A stretch of 64,000 nt of DNA from Pseudomonas sp. stari2 (GTDB lineage Bacteria; Pseudomonadota; Gammaproteobacteria; Pseudomonadales; Pseudomonadaceae). The notes below the pieces were generated by a model. The model was not told the origin of the DNA, made no database searches, and saw nothing but the letters and a program-made list of their open reading frames with translations. The translations under genes and the position numbers were made by a program. Of the stretch, positions 53,197 through 63,750 are shown piece by piece (position 1 is the first letter of the stretch; each line of letters opens with the position of its first letter). The stretch spans positions 62,001 to 126,000 of the forward strand of contig NZ_CP099760.1 in the NCBI RefSeq assembly GCF_040760005.1. The letters are read 5' to 3'.

Positions 53197-54108
53197 TCAG
53201 TTATTGCCACTCGCCGCACCGCCCTCCAGCTTGCGCCACAACAACCGCACGTTGGCCTTGCGCACCAGTGCGCAGCGATACAGTCGAATCTCCAGTGGCA
53301 CGTGCCATTGGGGACCACCACAGACCACCAGTTCACCCCGGGCAAGTTCGGCACGCACGCTCAGTTGCGGAACCCAGGCGATGCCCAATCCTTCCAGGGC
53401 CATGCTTTTAAGGCTGTCGGCCATGGCAGTTTCATAGATCGTGGTGAAGCGCAGCTGACGCTGGCGCAGCAAACCATTTACCGAGCGCCCGAGAAACGCC
53501 CCGGCGCTGTAGGCCAGCAGCGGCACGCTGGCCTCGCCTTCCAGATCGAACAACGGTTTGCCGTTGCCGTCCGCCGAGCACACCGGAAGCATCTCGGTCT
53601 GGCCCAGGTGCAGCGACGGAAAAATCTCCGGGTCCATCTGCATGGCCGCGTCCGGGTCGTAGAACGCCAGCATCAGATCGCAACCACCTTCGCGCAGTGC
53701 ATGCACCGCGTCGCCAACATTGGTCGCCACCAGCCGTGTGGCGATGTTCAGGCCTTCGGTGCGCAGTTGCGCGATCCAGCGCGGGAAGAAACCGAGCGCC
53801 AGCGAGTGCGCCGCCGCGACCTGGATCACTTCGCCCTGCCCGCCTTCCAGGTGATGCAAATGGCGCAGCACTTCACCGAGCTGTTCAACCACGGTGCGCG
53901 CGGTCACCAGAAACAGTTGCCCCGCTGCCGTCAGCTCGACCGGCGTGCGCGATCGGTTGACCAGCGTCAGGCCCAGCGCCGCTTCCAGGCTGCGGATCCG
54001 CCGACTGAAGGCCGGCTGGGTCACGAAGCGCCGTTCGGCCGCCTGCGAGAAGCTGCGGGTGGCGGCCAGGGCACTGAAGTCCTCGAGCCATTTGCTTTCC
54101 AGATTCAT
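53197..54108 (-). CDS. LysR-family transcriptional regulator
   Basis: A 303-residue LTTR. The N-terminal helix-turn-helix (FSALAATRSFSQAAERRFVTQ, shown as part of the domain, then PAFSRRIRSLEAALG) is canonical, and the rest is the two-lobed effector-binding domain. The ATG at 54108 is preferred to an upstream start. It is divergent from aspA, whose expression it probably controls; the same pair occurs in other pseudomonads. The C-terminus ends GGAASGNN. Confidence 0.93.
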   Translation of the reverse strand: MNLESKWLEDFSALAATRSFSQAAERRFVTQPAFSRRIRSLEAALGLTLVNRSRTPVELTAAGQLFLVTARTVVEQLGEVLRHLHHLEGGQGEVIQVAAAHSLALGFFPRWIAQLRTEGLNIATRLVATNVGDAVHALREGGCDLMLAFYDPDAAMQMDPEIFPSLHLGQTEMLPVCSADGNGKPLFDLEGEASVPLLAYSAGAFLGRSVNGLLRQRQLRFTTIYETAMADSLKSMALEGLGIAWVPQLSVRAELARGELVVCGGPQWHVPLEIRLYRCALVRKANVRLLWRKLEGGAASGNN

Positions 54109-54288
54109 CACGTCCTCCCGGACACGCACCAAAACAGGTCACACGTCTGCCGCACACGCGGCGTCACACGGGCATTATGCCGAATGTGCATAGGGCAGTG
54201 TTTAACAGCATTGGCCCAAAAACTCCCACAAGCCTAGCATTCGCAGCGTTCCGGCACAGACCGGGTCCATATCGAGATGATTTCTATC

Positions 54289-55713
54289 ATGTCCTCCGCT
54301 GCATCATTCCGCACAGAAAACGACCTGCTTGGCTCCCTGGAAGTCCCTGCTCAAGCGTATTACGGCATCCAGACCCTGCGAGCGGTGAACAACTTCCGCC
54401 TCTCGGGCGTTCCGATTTCGCACTACCCGAAGCTGGTTGTCGGTCTGGCAATGGTCAAACAGGCCGCTGCTGACGCCAACCGTGAGCTGGGTCACCTGAG
54501 CGAAGCCAAGCACGCTGCCATCAGCGAAGCCTGTGCACGTCTGATCCGCGGCGATTTCCACGAAGAGTTCGTGGTCGACATGATTCAAGGTGGCGCCGGT
54601 ACCTCCACCAACATGAACGCCAACGAAGTGATCGCCAACATTGCTCTGGAAGCGATGGGTCACCAGAAAGGCGAGTACCAGTACCTGCACCCGAACGACG
54701 ACGTGAACATGGCGCAGTCGACCAACGACGCCTACCCGACCGCGATCCGTCTGGGTCTGCTGCTGGGTCACGACGCGCTGCTGGCCAGCCTCGACAGCCT
54801 GATTCAGGCGTTCGCGGCCAAGGGTGAAGAATTCAATCACGTCCTGAAGATGGGCCGTACCCAGCTGCAAGACGCCGTACCGATGACCCTGGGTCAAGAG
54901 TTCCGCGCCTTCGCCACCACCATGAGCGAAGACCTGGCCCGTCTGAAAACACTGGCTCCGGAAGTCCTGACCGAAGTGAACCTGGGCGGCACCGCGATCG
55001 GTACCGGCATCAACGCCGACCCGCGCTATCAGGCCCTGGCCGTACAGCGTCTGGCACTGATCAGCGGTCAGCCGTTGGTTCCAGCCGCCGACCTGATCGA
55101 AGCCACCTCCGACATGGGCGCCTTCGTCCTGTTCTCCGGCATGCTCAAGCGTACCGCGGTCAAGCTGTCGAAGATCTGCAACGACCTGCGTCTGCTGTCC
55201 AGCGGCCCGCGCACCGGCATCAACGAAATCAACCTGCCGGCGCGTCAGCCAGGCAGCTCGATCATGCCAGGCAAGGTCAACCCGGTCATCCCGGAAGCCG
55301 TGAACCAGGTGGCCTTCCAGGTCATCGGTAACGATCTGGCGCTGACCATGGCAGCCGAAGGCGGCCAACTGCAACTGAACGTGATGGAGCCGCTGATCGC
55401 TTTCAAGATCCTCGACTCGATCCGTCTGCTGCAACGCGCCATGGACATGCTGCGCGAGCACTGCATCGTCGGCATCACCGCCAACGAAGCGCGCTGCCGC
55501 GAACTGGTCGAACACTCTATCGGTCTGGTCACCGCACTGAACCCGTACATCGGCTACAAAAACGCCACCCGCATCGCCCGTATCGCCCTTGAAAGCGGCC
55601 GCGGCGTGCTGGAACTGGTGCGCGAAGAAGGTCTGCTCGACGACGCCATGCTCGCCGACATCCTGCGCCCGGAAAACATGATTGCTCCGCGTCTGGTGCC
55701 TCTGAAGGCCTGA
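54289..55713 (+). CDS. aspA: Aspartate ammonia-lyase (aspartase)
   Basis: A 474-residue fumarase/aspartase-superfamily enzyme converting aspartate to fumarate and ammonia. Signatures are YYGIQTLRAVNNF, TSTNMNANEVIAN and the mobile catalytic loop GSSIMPGKVNPVIPE. I chose the ATG at 54289 because it gives the usual family length; another in-frame ATG lies at 54277. It stands before an amino-acid symporter and asparaginase, forming an Asn/Asp catabolic group. A strong terminator follows. Confidence 0.96.
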   Translation: MSSAASFRTENDLLGSLEVPAQAYYGIQTLRAVNNFRLSGVPISHYPKLVVGLAMVKQAAADANRELGHLSEAKHAAISEACARLIRGDFHEEFVVDMIQGGAGTSTNMNANEVIANIALEAMGHQKGEYQYLHPNDDVNMAQSTNDAYPTAIRLGLLLGHDALLASLDSLIQAFAAKGEEFNHVLKMGRTQLQDAVPMTLGQEFRAFATTMSEDLARLKTLAPEVLTEVNLGGTAIGTGINADPRYQALAVQRLALISGQPLVPAADLIEATSDMGAFVLFSGMLKRTAVKLSKICNDLRLLSSGPRTGINEINLPARQPGSSIMPGKVNPVIPEAVNQVAFQVIGNDLALTMAAEGGQLQLNVMEPLIAFKILDSIRLLQRAMDMLREHCIVGITANEARCRELVEHSIGLVTALNPYIGYKNATRIARIALESGRGVLELVREEGLLDDAMLADILRPENMIAPRLVPLKA

Positions 55714-55776
55714 TCCGACGCGTTACTTGTAGCACCGCTCACCAGGTCGAGGGACTAGACACCTCTCACCTTTTGA

Positions 55777-55810
55777 GGGCTTGGGGATCATTCCCCAAGC
55801 CCTTTTTTTT
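55777..55810 (+). terminator. Terminator after aspA
   Basis: GGGCTTGGGGA and TCCCCAAGCCC pair over TCAT, followed by eight T. Strong intrinsic terminator, so the downstream symporter has its own promoter. Confidence 0.92.
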
Positions 55811-56155
55811 AACTGTTTGAACCTGAGAACCGTATGTATGGAAGCTGACCACAAATCAGCTTTCACACAAACCCGACGCCGGTAACGTCGGGTGTTTCAA
55901 AGCCTCGTTTCGTCGCTTGCACCACAACCGTGCAGACGGGCGCCGCACTGATCGGTATAGTGCCGCCCCTCTTCGCGTGAGCGGTCGTCGGTAACGAGGC
56001 CATAACCCATGCGAAACCCGAACTAATAACAAACCCGCGATATGGATCCGGGACGAAACCCTCGCCTCGCCCGTTGTGCCGCGCGCACACCGGTGTAACG
56101 CGATGTTTCCGACCATCCAGCATTTGCTTACACAATAAACAGCGAGGAAAAATCC
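55811..56155. other. Intergenic region ahead of the AGCS symporter
   Basis: 345 bases without a credible gene. It contains two plus-strand hairpins: AAGCTGA/TCAGCTT (55842-55862) and CCCGACG/CGTCGGG (55872-55892), the latter followed by TGTTT. These may belong to a leader of the symporter mRNA; no known riboswitch was recognised. Confidence 0.5.
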
Positions 56156-57601
56156 ATGCTCGAAGTCATCAACGACTTCCTCTCAGGGAAAGTACTGATC
56201 GTGCTCATTGTCGGGCTCGGTAGCTACTTCACGATTCGCTCGCGTTTCGTTCAATTGCGCCACTTCTTCCACATGTTCGCGGTGTTCCGCGACAGCCTCA
56301 AAGGCAGCGCCGGGCAACTCAGCTCGTTCCAGGCCCTGATGCTCAGCCTCGCCGGCCGCGTCGGTGCAGGCAACATCGCCGGTGTCGGTATCGCCGTGAC
56401 CCTGGGTGGTCCGGGTGCGGTGTTCTGGATGTGGGTGACCGCACTGGTCGGCATGTCCAGCAGCTTCTTCGAATGTACCCTGGCCCAGGTCTACAAGCGC
56501 GCCGATGGCGACGGCCTGTACCGTGGTGGTCCGGCCTACTACATCCAGCACGGCCTGAAGCTCAAGGGCATGGCGGTGGTGTTCTCGATCCTGCTGCTGG
56601 TCACCTACGGCTTTGCCTTCATCGGCCTGCAGTCCTACACCGTGACTCACTCGCTGCAAAACGCCTTTGCCTTTGACCCGCAACACACCGGTATCGTCCT
56701 GGCGGTGCTGCTGGCCATTACCTTCATCGGCGGCATCAAGCGTATTGCTTCGGTGTCCGACCTGCTGGTACCGATCAAGACCCTGGCTTATATCGCCGTG
56801 ACCCTGTACGTGATCGGCACCCAGATCGAACACGTACCGGCCATGCTGGTCACCATCTTCAAGAGCGCCTTCGGTCTCGACCCGGCCTTCGGTGGACTGC
56901 TCGGCAGCGCCATCGTCATGGGCGTGAAGCGTGGCGTGTTCGCCAACGAAGCGGGCCTGGGCAGTGCGCCGAACGTCGCCGCCGTGGCGGCCGTGAAGCA
57001 CCCCGGCGCCCAGGGCGTGGTTCAGGCGTTCAGCGTGTTCCTCGACACCTTCGTGATCTGCACCTGCACCGCGCTGCTGATCCTGCTGTCGGGCTTCTAC
57101 ACCCCGGGCTTCGAAGGTGACGGTATCGTCCTCACCCAGAACTCGCTGGCCGCCGTGGTCGGTGACTGGGGCCGCATGTTCGTCAGCGTCGCGCTGTCGC
57201 TGTTCGTCTTCACCTGCATCCTCTACAACTACTACCTGGGCGAAAACAGCCTGCAGTTCCTCACCCGCAACCGTGTTGCGCTGATGACGTTCCGCGGTCT
57301 GGTGCTGGCGCTGGTGGTCTGGGGTTCGATGCAGGACCTGTCGACCGTGTTCGCCTTCGCCGACATCACCATGACCTGCCTGGCCTTCGTAAACCTGGTG
57401 GCCCTGGCCCTGCTGTTCAAGGTCGGCATGCGTGTGATGCGCGACTACGACGAACAACGCCGCGCCGGTGTCGATCAACCCGTGTTCGACTCCAGCAAAT
57501 TCGCCGACCTTGACCTGGACCTGAAGGCCTGGCCAACCAGCCCGTCGGCGGCTGCCAAGGCTGACGTTCAGGCGCAAGGCATCCCAGCAGCGCAACGCTG
57601 A
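56156..57601 (+). CDS. AGCS-family alanine/glycine:sodium symporter
   Basis: A 481-residue polytopic transporter. The family signature GRVGAGNIAGVGIAVTLGGPG (in part) and GGPAYYIQHGL, ANEAGLGSAPNVAAVA are present, with about eleven hydrophobic segments. It imports small amino acids with Na+. The ATG follows GAGG. Lying between aspA and asparaginase, it may take up amino acids fed into this pathway. The last 40 residues are hydrophilic and poorly conserved. Confidence 0.93.
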   Translation: MLEVINDFLSGKVLIVLIVGLGSYFTIRSRFVQLRHFFHMFAVFRDSLKGSAGQLSSFQALMLSLAGRVGAGNIAGVGIAVTLGGPGAVFWMWVTALVGMSSSFFECTLAQVYKRADGDGLYRGGPAYYIQHGLKLKGMAVVFSILLLVTYGFAFIGLQSYTVTHSLQNAFAFDPQHTGIVLAVLLAITFIGGIKRIASVSDLLVPIKTLAYIAVTLYVIGTQIEHVPAMLVTIFKSAFGLDPAFGGLLGSAIVMGVKRGVFANEAGLGSAPNVAAVAAVKHPGAQGVVQAFSVFLDTFVICTCTALLILLSGFYTPGFEGDGIVLTQNSLAAVVGDWGRMFVSVALSLFVFTCILYNYYLGENSLQFLTRNRVALMTFRGLVLALVVWGSMQDLSTVFAFADITMTCLAFVNLVALALLFKVGMRVMRDYDEQRRAGVDQPVFDSSKFADLDLDLKAWPTSPSAAAKADVQAQGIPAAQR

Positions 57602-57612
57602 TCGGGAAAAAA

Positions 57613-57635
57613 CCGGGCGCAGGTCCTGCGCCCGG
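57613..57635 (+). other. GC-rich hairpin between symporter and asparaginase genes
   Basis: CCGGGCGCAGG and CCTGCGCCCGG form a near-perfect inverted repeat with a one-base centre. No T-run follows, so it may stabilise mRNA or act as a weak processing site within the operon. Confidence 0.5.
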
Positions 57636-57700
57636 CGTGACACAAGCGGCGGTCAGCGTCATGCTCGACCGCCTGCTGTCTTCGTTCAGGAGAACTCCCC

Positions 57701-58705
57701 ATGAATTCCTCGACTTACCCTGCCGCCCAGCACGTCATGGTGCTGTACACCGGTGGCACCATCGGCATGCAGGCCAGCGCCAACGGTCTGGCCCCGGCCT
57801 CCGGTTTCGAAGCGCGGATGCGCGACTACCTGCGCAGCCAGCCTGAACTGGTCGTACCGCAGTGGCGCTTTCGCGAGATGTCGCCGCTGATCGACAGCGC
57901 CAACATGACCCCGGCCTACTGGCAGCAACTGCGCGAAGCCGTCGTCGACGCCGTCGATGTGCAAGGCTGCGACAGCGTGCTGATCCTGCACGGCACCGAT
58001 ACCCTGGCCTACAGCGCCGCCGCCATGAGCTTCCAGTTGCTCGGCCTGCATGCCCGCGTGTGCTTCACCGGCTCGATGCTGCCGGCGGGTGTTACCGACA
58101 GCGACGCCTGGGAAAACCTCAGCGGCGCGCTGGTCGCCCTCGGCCACGGCCTGGCGCCGGGTGTGCATCTGTATTTCCACGGCGAACTGCTGACGCCGAC
58201 CCGTTGCGCAAAAGTGCGCAGCTTCGGCCGTCATCCGTTCAAACGTCTGGAGCGTCAGGGCGGCGGCGTGAAAGCCACGTCCCTGCCAGCCGCGCTGAGC
58301 TACAACCAGCCCAAGCAACTGGCCAGGGTGGCGGTGTTGCCGCTGTTCCCGGGCATCGGCGCCGAGATCATCGACGGCCTGCTCGACAGCGGCATTCAGG
58401 GTCTGGTGCTGGAATGCTACGGCAGCGGCACCGGGCCGAGCGACAACCCTGAGTTCCTCGCCAGCCTCGGCCGGGCACGGGACAGCGGCGTGGTCGTGGT
58501 TGCAGTCACGCAGTGCCATGAAGGTGGTGTGGAACTGGATATCTACGAGGCGGGCAGCCGCTTGCGTGGCGTCGGCGTGTTGTCCGGTGGCGGCATGACT
58601 CGTGAGGCGACATTCGGCAAGTTGAATGCTTTGCTGGGGGCAGGCCTTGATACGACTGAAGTACGGCGTCTGGTCGAACTCGACCTGTGCGGCGAGCTCA
58701 GCTGA
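57701..58705 (+). CDS. ansA: L-asparaginase, cytoplasmic type I-like
   Basis: A 334-residue asparaginase hydrolysing asparagine to aspartate and ammonia; aspartate then goes to AspA. The two catalytic threonine motifs TGGTIG (17-22) and HGTDT (97-101) are intact. No signal peptide is present, so it is cytoplasmic. The ATG at 57701 follows AGGAGA. The gene name is by analogy; the family also contains glutaminase-asparaginases. Confidence 0.92.
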   Translation: MNSSTYPAAQHVMVLYTGGTIGMQASANGLAPASGFEARMRDYLRSQPELVVPQWRFREMSPLIDSANMTPAYWQQLREAVVDAVDVQGCDSVLILHGTDTLAYSAAAMSFQLLGLHARVCFTGSMLPAGVTDSDAWENLSGALVALGHGLAPGVHLYFHGELLTPTRCAKVRSFGRHPFKRLERQGGGVKATSLPAALSYNQPKQLARVAVLPLFPGIGAEIIDGLLDSGIQGLVLECYGSGTGPSDNPEFLASLGRARDSGVVVVAVTQCHEGGVELDIYEAGSRLRGVGVLSGGGMTREATFGKLNALLGAGLDTTEVRRLVELDLCGELS

Positions 58706-58792
58706 TCGCAAGCGGCCGTGGGAGCTTCGCTGCTCCCTCGGCCCGGCATGCAACTTGCTGCCGTATCCAGCATCCCAAGGCTGGAAGATCCT

Positions 58793-59791
58793 ATGCTCCA
58801 CTCCCACCTCACCACGCTCAATGCGGTCTCGCTGATCCTCAACACGTTCAAGTCTGAAGGCTTGTCCAGCGAAGCACTGCTCGCCGGCAGTGGCATCAGC
58901 GCGGCGGATCTGAGCCGGGCCGACACCCGCATCACCACCAATCAGGAGATGCAGGTCTGTGCCAATGCGGTCGCACTCAAACACAACATCGGCCTGGAAC
59001 TGGGCCGGCGCATGCATGTTTCCTGCTACGGCATCCTCGGTTACGCGCTGCTGACCTGTGCCACCTTCGGTGACGCTTTGCGGCTGGCGATCCGTTATCC
59101 GGCGCTGCTGGGAACACTTTTCGAGCTGAGCCTGGAAGACGACGGCGAGCGTGTCTGGTTCGTCGCCGCCGACTACCGCGAGAGTCCGTCGATGGCAGTG
59201 TTCAATGCCGAGTTCTGTCTGGTGTCGCTGAAAGTCATCTGTGACGACTTGCTCGGTCATCCACTACCGCTGCTCGCCACCCGCTTCGAGCACACCGCGC
59301 CGGACTATCGCGACAGCTACGCCGAGCACTTCAAGGCGCCCCTGCACTTCGGCGCCAAGGACAACGCCTTCGCCTTCGACCGGCGCTGGCTCGATCAAGC
59401 GTTGCCGCTGGCTGACATCATTACCCATCAGGCCATGGCCGAACGTTGCCGCAAGCAGAACACCGAGTTCACCGGCCGGCAGGCGTGGCTGGGGCGAATC
59501 CGCCAGTTGCTCACTGCGCAACTCAATGCCGCACCGGGGCTGGAGGGCCTGGCGCAGCAGATGAACTGCTCGCCGCGCACCTTGCGCCGGCACCTGAAGG
59601 ACATGGGTTGCAGTTATCAGGAGCTGCTCGACGAACTGCGCTTCGAACGGGCCAAGCAGATGCTTTGCGAAGACCAGTTGCCGATTTACCGCATTGCCGA
59701 AACCCTCGGTTTCAGCGAGACCGCGAGCTTCCGCCATGCCTTCGTGCGCTGGAGCGGCGTGGCGCCGAGTCAGTTCCGTCCACACGGTTAA
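58793..59791 (+). CDS. AraC-family transcriptional regulator
   Basis: A 332-residue regulator. The N-terminal domain (about 1-190) is of the arabinose-binding-like type found in OruR/ArgR-like regulators of Pseudomonas; the C-terminal double helix-turn-helix contains LEGLAQQMNCSPRTLRRHL and AETLGFSETASFRHAFVRWSG (in part). The ATG at 58793 follows GGAAG; the longer frame begins in the intergenic region. It directly precedes the acetylpolyamine amidohydrolase gene, in whose promoter a 20-bp-spaced direct repeat is found. Confidence 0.9.
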   Translation: MLHSHLTTLNAVSLILNTFKSEGLSSEALLAGSGISAADLSRADTRITTNQEMQVCANAVALKHNIGLELGRRMHVSCYGILGYALLTCATFGDALRLAIRYPALLGTLFELSLEDDGERVWFVAADYRESPSMAVFNAEFCLVSLKVICDDLLGHPLPLLATRFEHTAPDYRDSYAEHFKAPLHFGAKDNAFAFDRRWLDQALPLADIITHQAMAERCRKQNTEFTGRQAWLGRIRQLLTAQLNAAPGLEGLAQQMNCSPRTLRRHLKDMGCSYQELLDELRFERAKQMLCEDQLPIYRIAETLGFSETASFRHAFVRWSGVAPSQFRPHG

Positions 59792-59819
59792 ACCGTTGAG
59801 GGGCGATATCAGGTCAGTA

Positions 59820-59848
59820 CTTTTGGCCATATCGATCCCCTTTTGGCC
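59820..59848 (+). promoter_or_regulatory. Direct repeat, possible AraC-type operator
   Basis: CTTTTGGCC occurs at 59820-59828 and again at 59840-59848, 20 bases apart (two helical turns), in the 131-base gap between the AraC regulator and its downstream gene. This geometry fits two monomers of an AraC protein on one DNA face. Confidence 0.5.
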
Positions 59849-59922
59849 TCTCTGGCCGTTCTCCGATTCGCCCCGCGCCGCAACACTGGGGTCAACCGAA
59901 TCAGCCCTGCGGAGAACAACAA

Positions 59923-60944
<1,022 letters not shown>

Positions 60945-60948
<4 letters not shown>

Positions 60949-62045
60949 AAAGTCTCAAGCATTTCATCGCCCCCGTGCTCTGTGCAGCACTGCTGAGCGG
61001 CGCCGCCCACGCTGAAGAACGCACCCTGCGCGTCTACAACTGGTTCGACTACATCACCCCCAAGGCACTGGAGGATTTCAAGGCGCAGAACAGCCAGACC
61101 AAACTGGTCTACGACATCTTCGACACCAACGAAGCACTGGAAGCCAAGTTGCTGACCGGCAACTCCGGTTACGACGTGGTGGTGCCGTCCAACGTGTTCC
61201 TGGCCAAGCAGATCGAGGCCGGGGTGTTCCAGCCGCTGGATCGCAGCCAGTTACCGAACTGGAACCACCTCGATCCGAAACTGATGAAGCTGATCGAGGC
61301 CAACGATCCGGGCAACAAGTTCGCCGTGCCGTACATGTACGGCACCATTCTGATCGGCTTCAACCCGGCCAAGGTCAAGGCTGCACTGGGTGACAACGCG
61401 CCGGTGGACAGCTGGGATCTGATCTTCAAGGAGGAGAACATCAGCAAGCTCAAGCAGTGCGGCGTCGCCCTGCTCGACTCGCCGTCGGAGATCCTGCCGC
61501 TGGCCCTGCAACACCTCGGCCTGGATCCCAACAGCAAGAACCCGGCGGACTACGCCAAGGCCGAAGCCTTGCTGATGAAGATTCGCCCGTACGTGACCTA
61601 CTTCCATTCGTCCAAGTACATGGCCGATATCGCCAACGGTGACATCTGCGTCGCGGTCGGTTATTCCGGCAGTTTCTCGCAAGCCGCCAACCGCGCCAAA
61701 GAGGCGAAGAACGGTGTGGTGGTCGATATGCGCCTGCCGAAAGAAGGGGCGCCGATCTGGTTCGACATGCTCGCCATCCCTAAAGGCGCGAAAAACCCGC
61801 AGGACGCCTACACCTTCATCAATTACCTGCTGCAACCGCAGGTGATCGCGCCGGTCAGCGACTTCGTCGGTTATCCGAACCCGAACAAGGACGCCACCGA
61901 ACATGTCGACCCGGCCATCCGCAACAACCCCAACCTGTACCCGACCGATGCGGCGATGAATACGCTGTACACCCTGCAACCGTTGCCACGGGATGCGGAG
62001 CGGGCACGGACCCGGGCGTGGACCAAGATCAAGTCCGGTACCTGA
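60945..62045 (+). CDS. Periplasmic polyamine-binding protein (PotF/SpuD-like)
   Basis: A 366-residue extracellular solute-binding protein with a signal peptide (cleavage after AAHA). The start of the mature protein, RTLRVYNWFDYITPKALEDF, and YDVVVPSNVFLAKQI, NKFAVPYMYGTILIGF are characteristic of the putrescine/spermidine binders. It is translationally coupled (ATGA) to the amidohydrolase. No permease or ATPase genes adjoin it, so it may use a transporter encoded elsewhere or act as a scavenging receptor. Confidence 0.93.
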
Positions 62046-62063
62046 AGTATCCCCGTCCATCCC

Positions 62064-62096
62064 AGACCCGCGTCGGCGGGTCTTTGGTACCATTTT
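62064..62096 (+). terminator. Terminator after the polyamine-binding protein gene
   Basis: AGACCCGC and GCGGGTCT pair over GTCG, followed by TTGGTACCATTTTT. It lies between convergent genes. Confidence 0.75.
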
Positions 62097-62103
62097 TCCG
62101 CGT

Positions 62104-63657
62104 TCACTCACCCCAGGCTTGCCGCAAACGGGCCAGAGCCGACTCGATCGCCGGCTCCGGAACCGCAGCAAAACCCAGCACCAGACCGGCGCGTTGATCG
62201 ATCGGGGTCGTCGAATCCGGCAACCAATAGCGACTCAAGCCGTGGACTTCCACCTCGACACTGGCGGCCTGTTCTATCAATTGTTGTTCACGGGCGACGC
62301 TGTCGACTGCCACCGTGAGATGCAGTCCGGCCGACACCGCCGGCAGCTCACCGACACCGGCCAGACCTTGAGGCCAGCCGTTAATCAGGGCGTTGCGCCG
62401 GCTCAGGGCTGCCCGCCGCATCCGCCGGATATGTCGCTGGAAGTGTCCAGCTGCCATGAACTCGGCCATCACCGCCTGAGTGCTCACTTCGGAATGCCGC
62501 ACATCCACCGCTCGCCGCTGAGCAAAAGCTTCAACCAGCCCCGGCGGCAAGACCAGATAGCCCAGACGCAGCGCCGGAAACGCGACTTTGCCGAAAGTGC
62601 CGACGTAGAGCACACGGCCCTGCCGATCGAGTGCTGCCAACGGAGCCAGCGGCGCGCCGGTATAGCGATACTCGCCGTCGTAGTCGTCCTCGACGATCCA
62701 GCCGCCGGTGCGCTCGGCCCAGGCCAGCAATTCCAGACGGCGCGCCAGGCTCATCACGACCCCGGTCGGGTACTGATGAGACGGCGTGACATACGCCACC
62801 CGGCAATCTTCGGCGGCCGCCAGTGCCGCACAGTCGATGCCCTCTTCGTCCAGGGCAATGCCATGCAGCCGACCACCAGCCAGCGCGAACGCATGACCCG
62901 CTGCGCGATAGCCGGGATTCTCGATGCCCACCCCGGCGCCAGGCTCCACCAGCAACTGTGCACAAAGGCTGATTCCCTGTTGCGCGCCACTGGTGATCAC
63001 AATTTGTTCAGCCGAGCACTGCATGCCGCGCGAACTGCGCAAATAAGCGGCGATCAGACCACGCAGGCGCGCATCGCCCGCCGGATCGCCGTAACACAGT
63101 TGCTGCAAGTCGGGTTTACGCCAGAACGCCGCGTTCAGCTTGGCCCAGACGTCGAACGGGAACAGGTCGAACGCCGGAACCCCCACCCTGAAAGCCCGTG
63201 GCGGACCACTCGGCGGCGTCGGCAAATGGTTCTGTTCAAGCCGCTGCATCGCACCGCTGTGGATAACTTTGCTGGATAAATCACCAGTGAAATCGACTGA
63301 TTTTGTGGATAAGGCTGTGGGTAAGCCTGTTGAAAAGCCTGTGGATACTTTTGTGGATAGTTTTTTCGCCGGTCTCGTCGATTGTGGCAACTGCGCCACA
63401 TAAGTGCCGTCCCCGACCCTACCCTCGATGAAGCCTTCGGCGTACAGCTGATCGTAGGCACGCACCACGCTGTTGCGGGAGATCGCCAGCGCTGCCGCCA
63501 GATCGCGACTGGCCGGCAGCCGCGTGCCGCCGGCCAGTCGCCCGTCGAGCACTCGCAGGCGCAAGGCTTGATAGAGCTGGCGGCTCAGGCCTTTGCGGCG
63601 GTCGAGTTCAATGCCGGCAGGATTGAACGGCAGCGACAGCGTGGTCGAATCGGGCAT
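62104..63657 (-). CDS. MocR-family regulator (GntR wHTH fused to aminotransferase domain)
   Basis: A 517-residue MocR protein: winged helix-turn-helix at about 20-90 (GTRLPASRDLAAALAISRNS), then a linker, then a type-I aminotransferase-like PLP domain from about 150 with the Schiff-base lysine near Lys357 in GTFGKVAFPALRLGY. The linker (99-120) is unusual: five successive four-residue units of the form x-S/P-T-x, encoded by a 12-bp DNA repeat. It is divergent from the PaiB-like gene, 93 bases away, and probably controls it. Confidence 0.94.
   Translation of the reverse strand: MPDSTTLSLPFNPAGIELDRRKGLSRQLYQALRLRVLDGRLAGGTRLPASRDLAAALAISRNSVVRAYDQLYAEGFIEGRVGDGTYVAQLPQSTRPAKKLSTKVSTGFSTGLPTALSTKSVDFTGDLSSKVIHSGAMQRLEQNHLPTPPSGPPRAFRVGVPAFDLFPFDVWAKLNAAFWRKPDLQQLCYGDPAGDARLRGLIAAYLRSSRGMQCSAEQIVITSGAQQGISLCAQLLVEPGAGVGIENPGYRAAGHAFALAGGRLHGIALDEEGIDCAALAAAEDCRVAYVTPSHQYPTGVVMSLARRLELLAWAERTGGWIVEDDYDGEYRYTGAPLAPLAALDRQGRVLYVGTFGKVAFPALRLGYLVLPPGLVEAFAQRRAVDVRHSEVSTQAVMAEFMAAGHFQRHIRRMRRAALSRRNALINGWPQGLAGVGELPAVSAGLHLTVAVDSVAREQQLIEQAASVEVEVHGLSRYWLPDSTTPIDQRAGLVLGFAAVPEPAIESALARLRQAWGE
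63258..63360. repeat. 12-bp repeat array with DnaA-box-like units inside the MocR gene
   Basis: TGTGGATAA occurs at 63258-63266. A 12-bp periodic array follows: TGTGGATAA (63304), TGTGGGTAA (63316), the degenerate TGTTGAAAA (63328), TGTGGATAC (63340) and TGTGGATAG (63352). TGTGGATAA is the complement of the consensus DnaA box TTATCCACA. The array encodes the four-residue repeats of the MocR linker. Confidence 0.85.
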
Positions 63658-63750
63658 GACAATGGACCTATGAAATTGGTCATCAATGGCTCTTACAACA
63701 GACCAATAGCCTGCCTACGATGCAGGCATTCGCCAAGGAAAATATCTCCA

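Noticed and set aside
55863..56135. 90-codon minus-strand ORF ahead of the AGCS symporter
   Set aside because: No ribosome site or domain, overlaps hairpins and the symporter's own upstream region.
63258..63360. Replication origin based on DnaA-box-like motifs
   Set aside because: No dnaA, dnaN, gidA or AT-rich unwinding region nearby, and the motifs lie inside a coding repeat. Kept only as a repeat and possible DnaA-binding curiosity.
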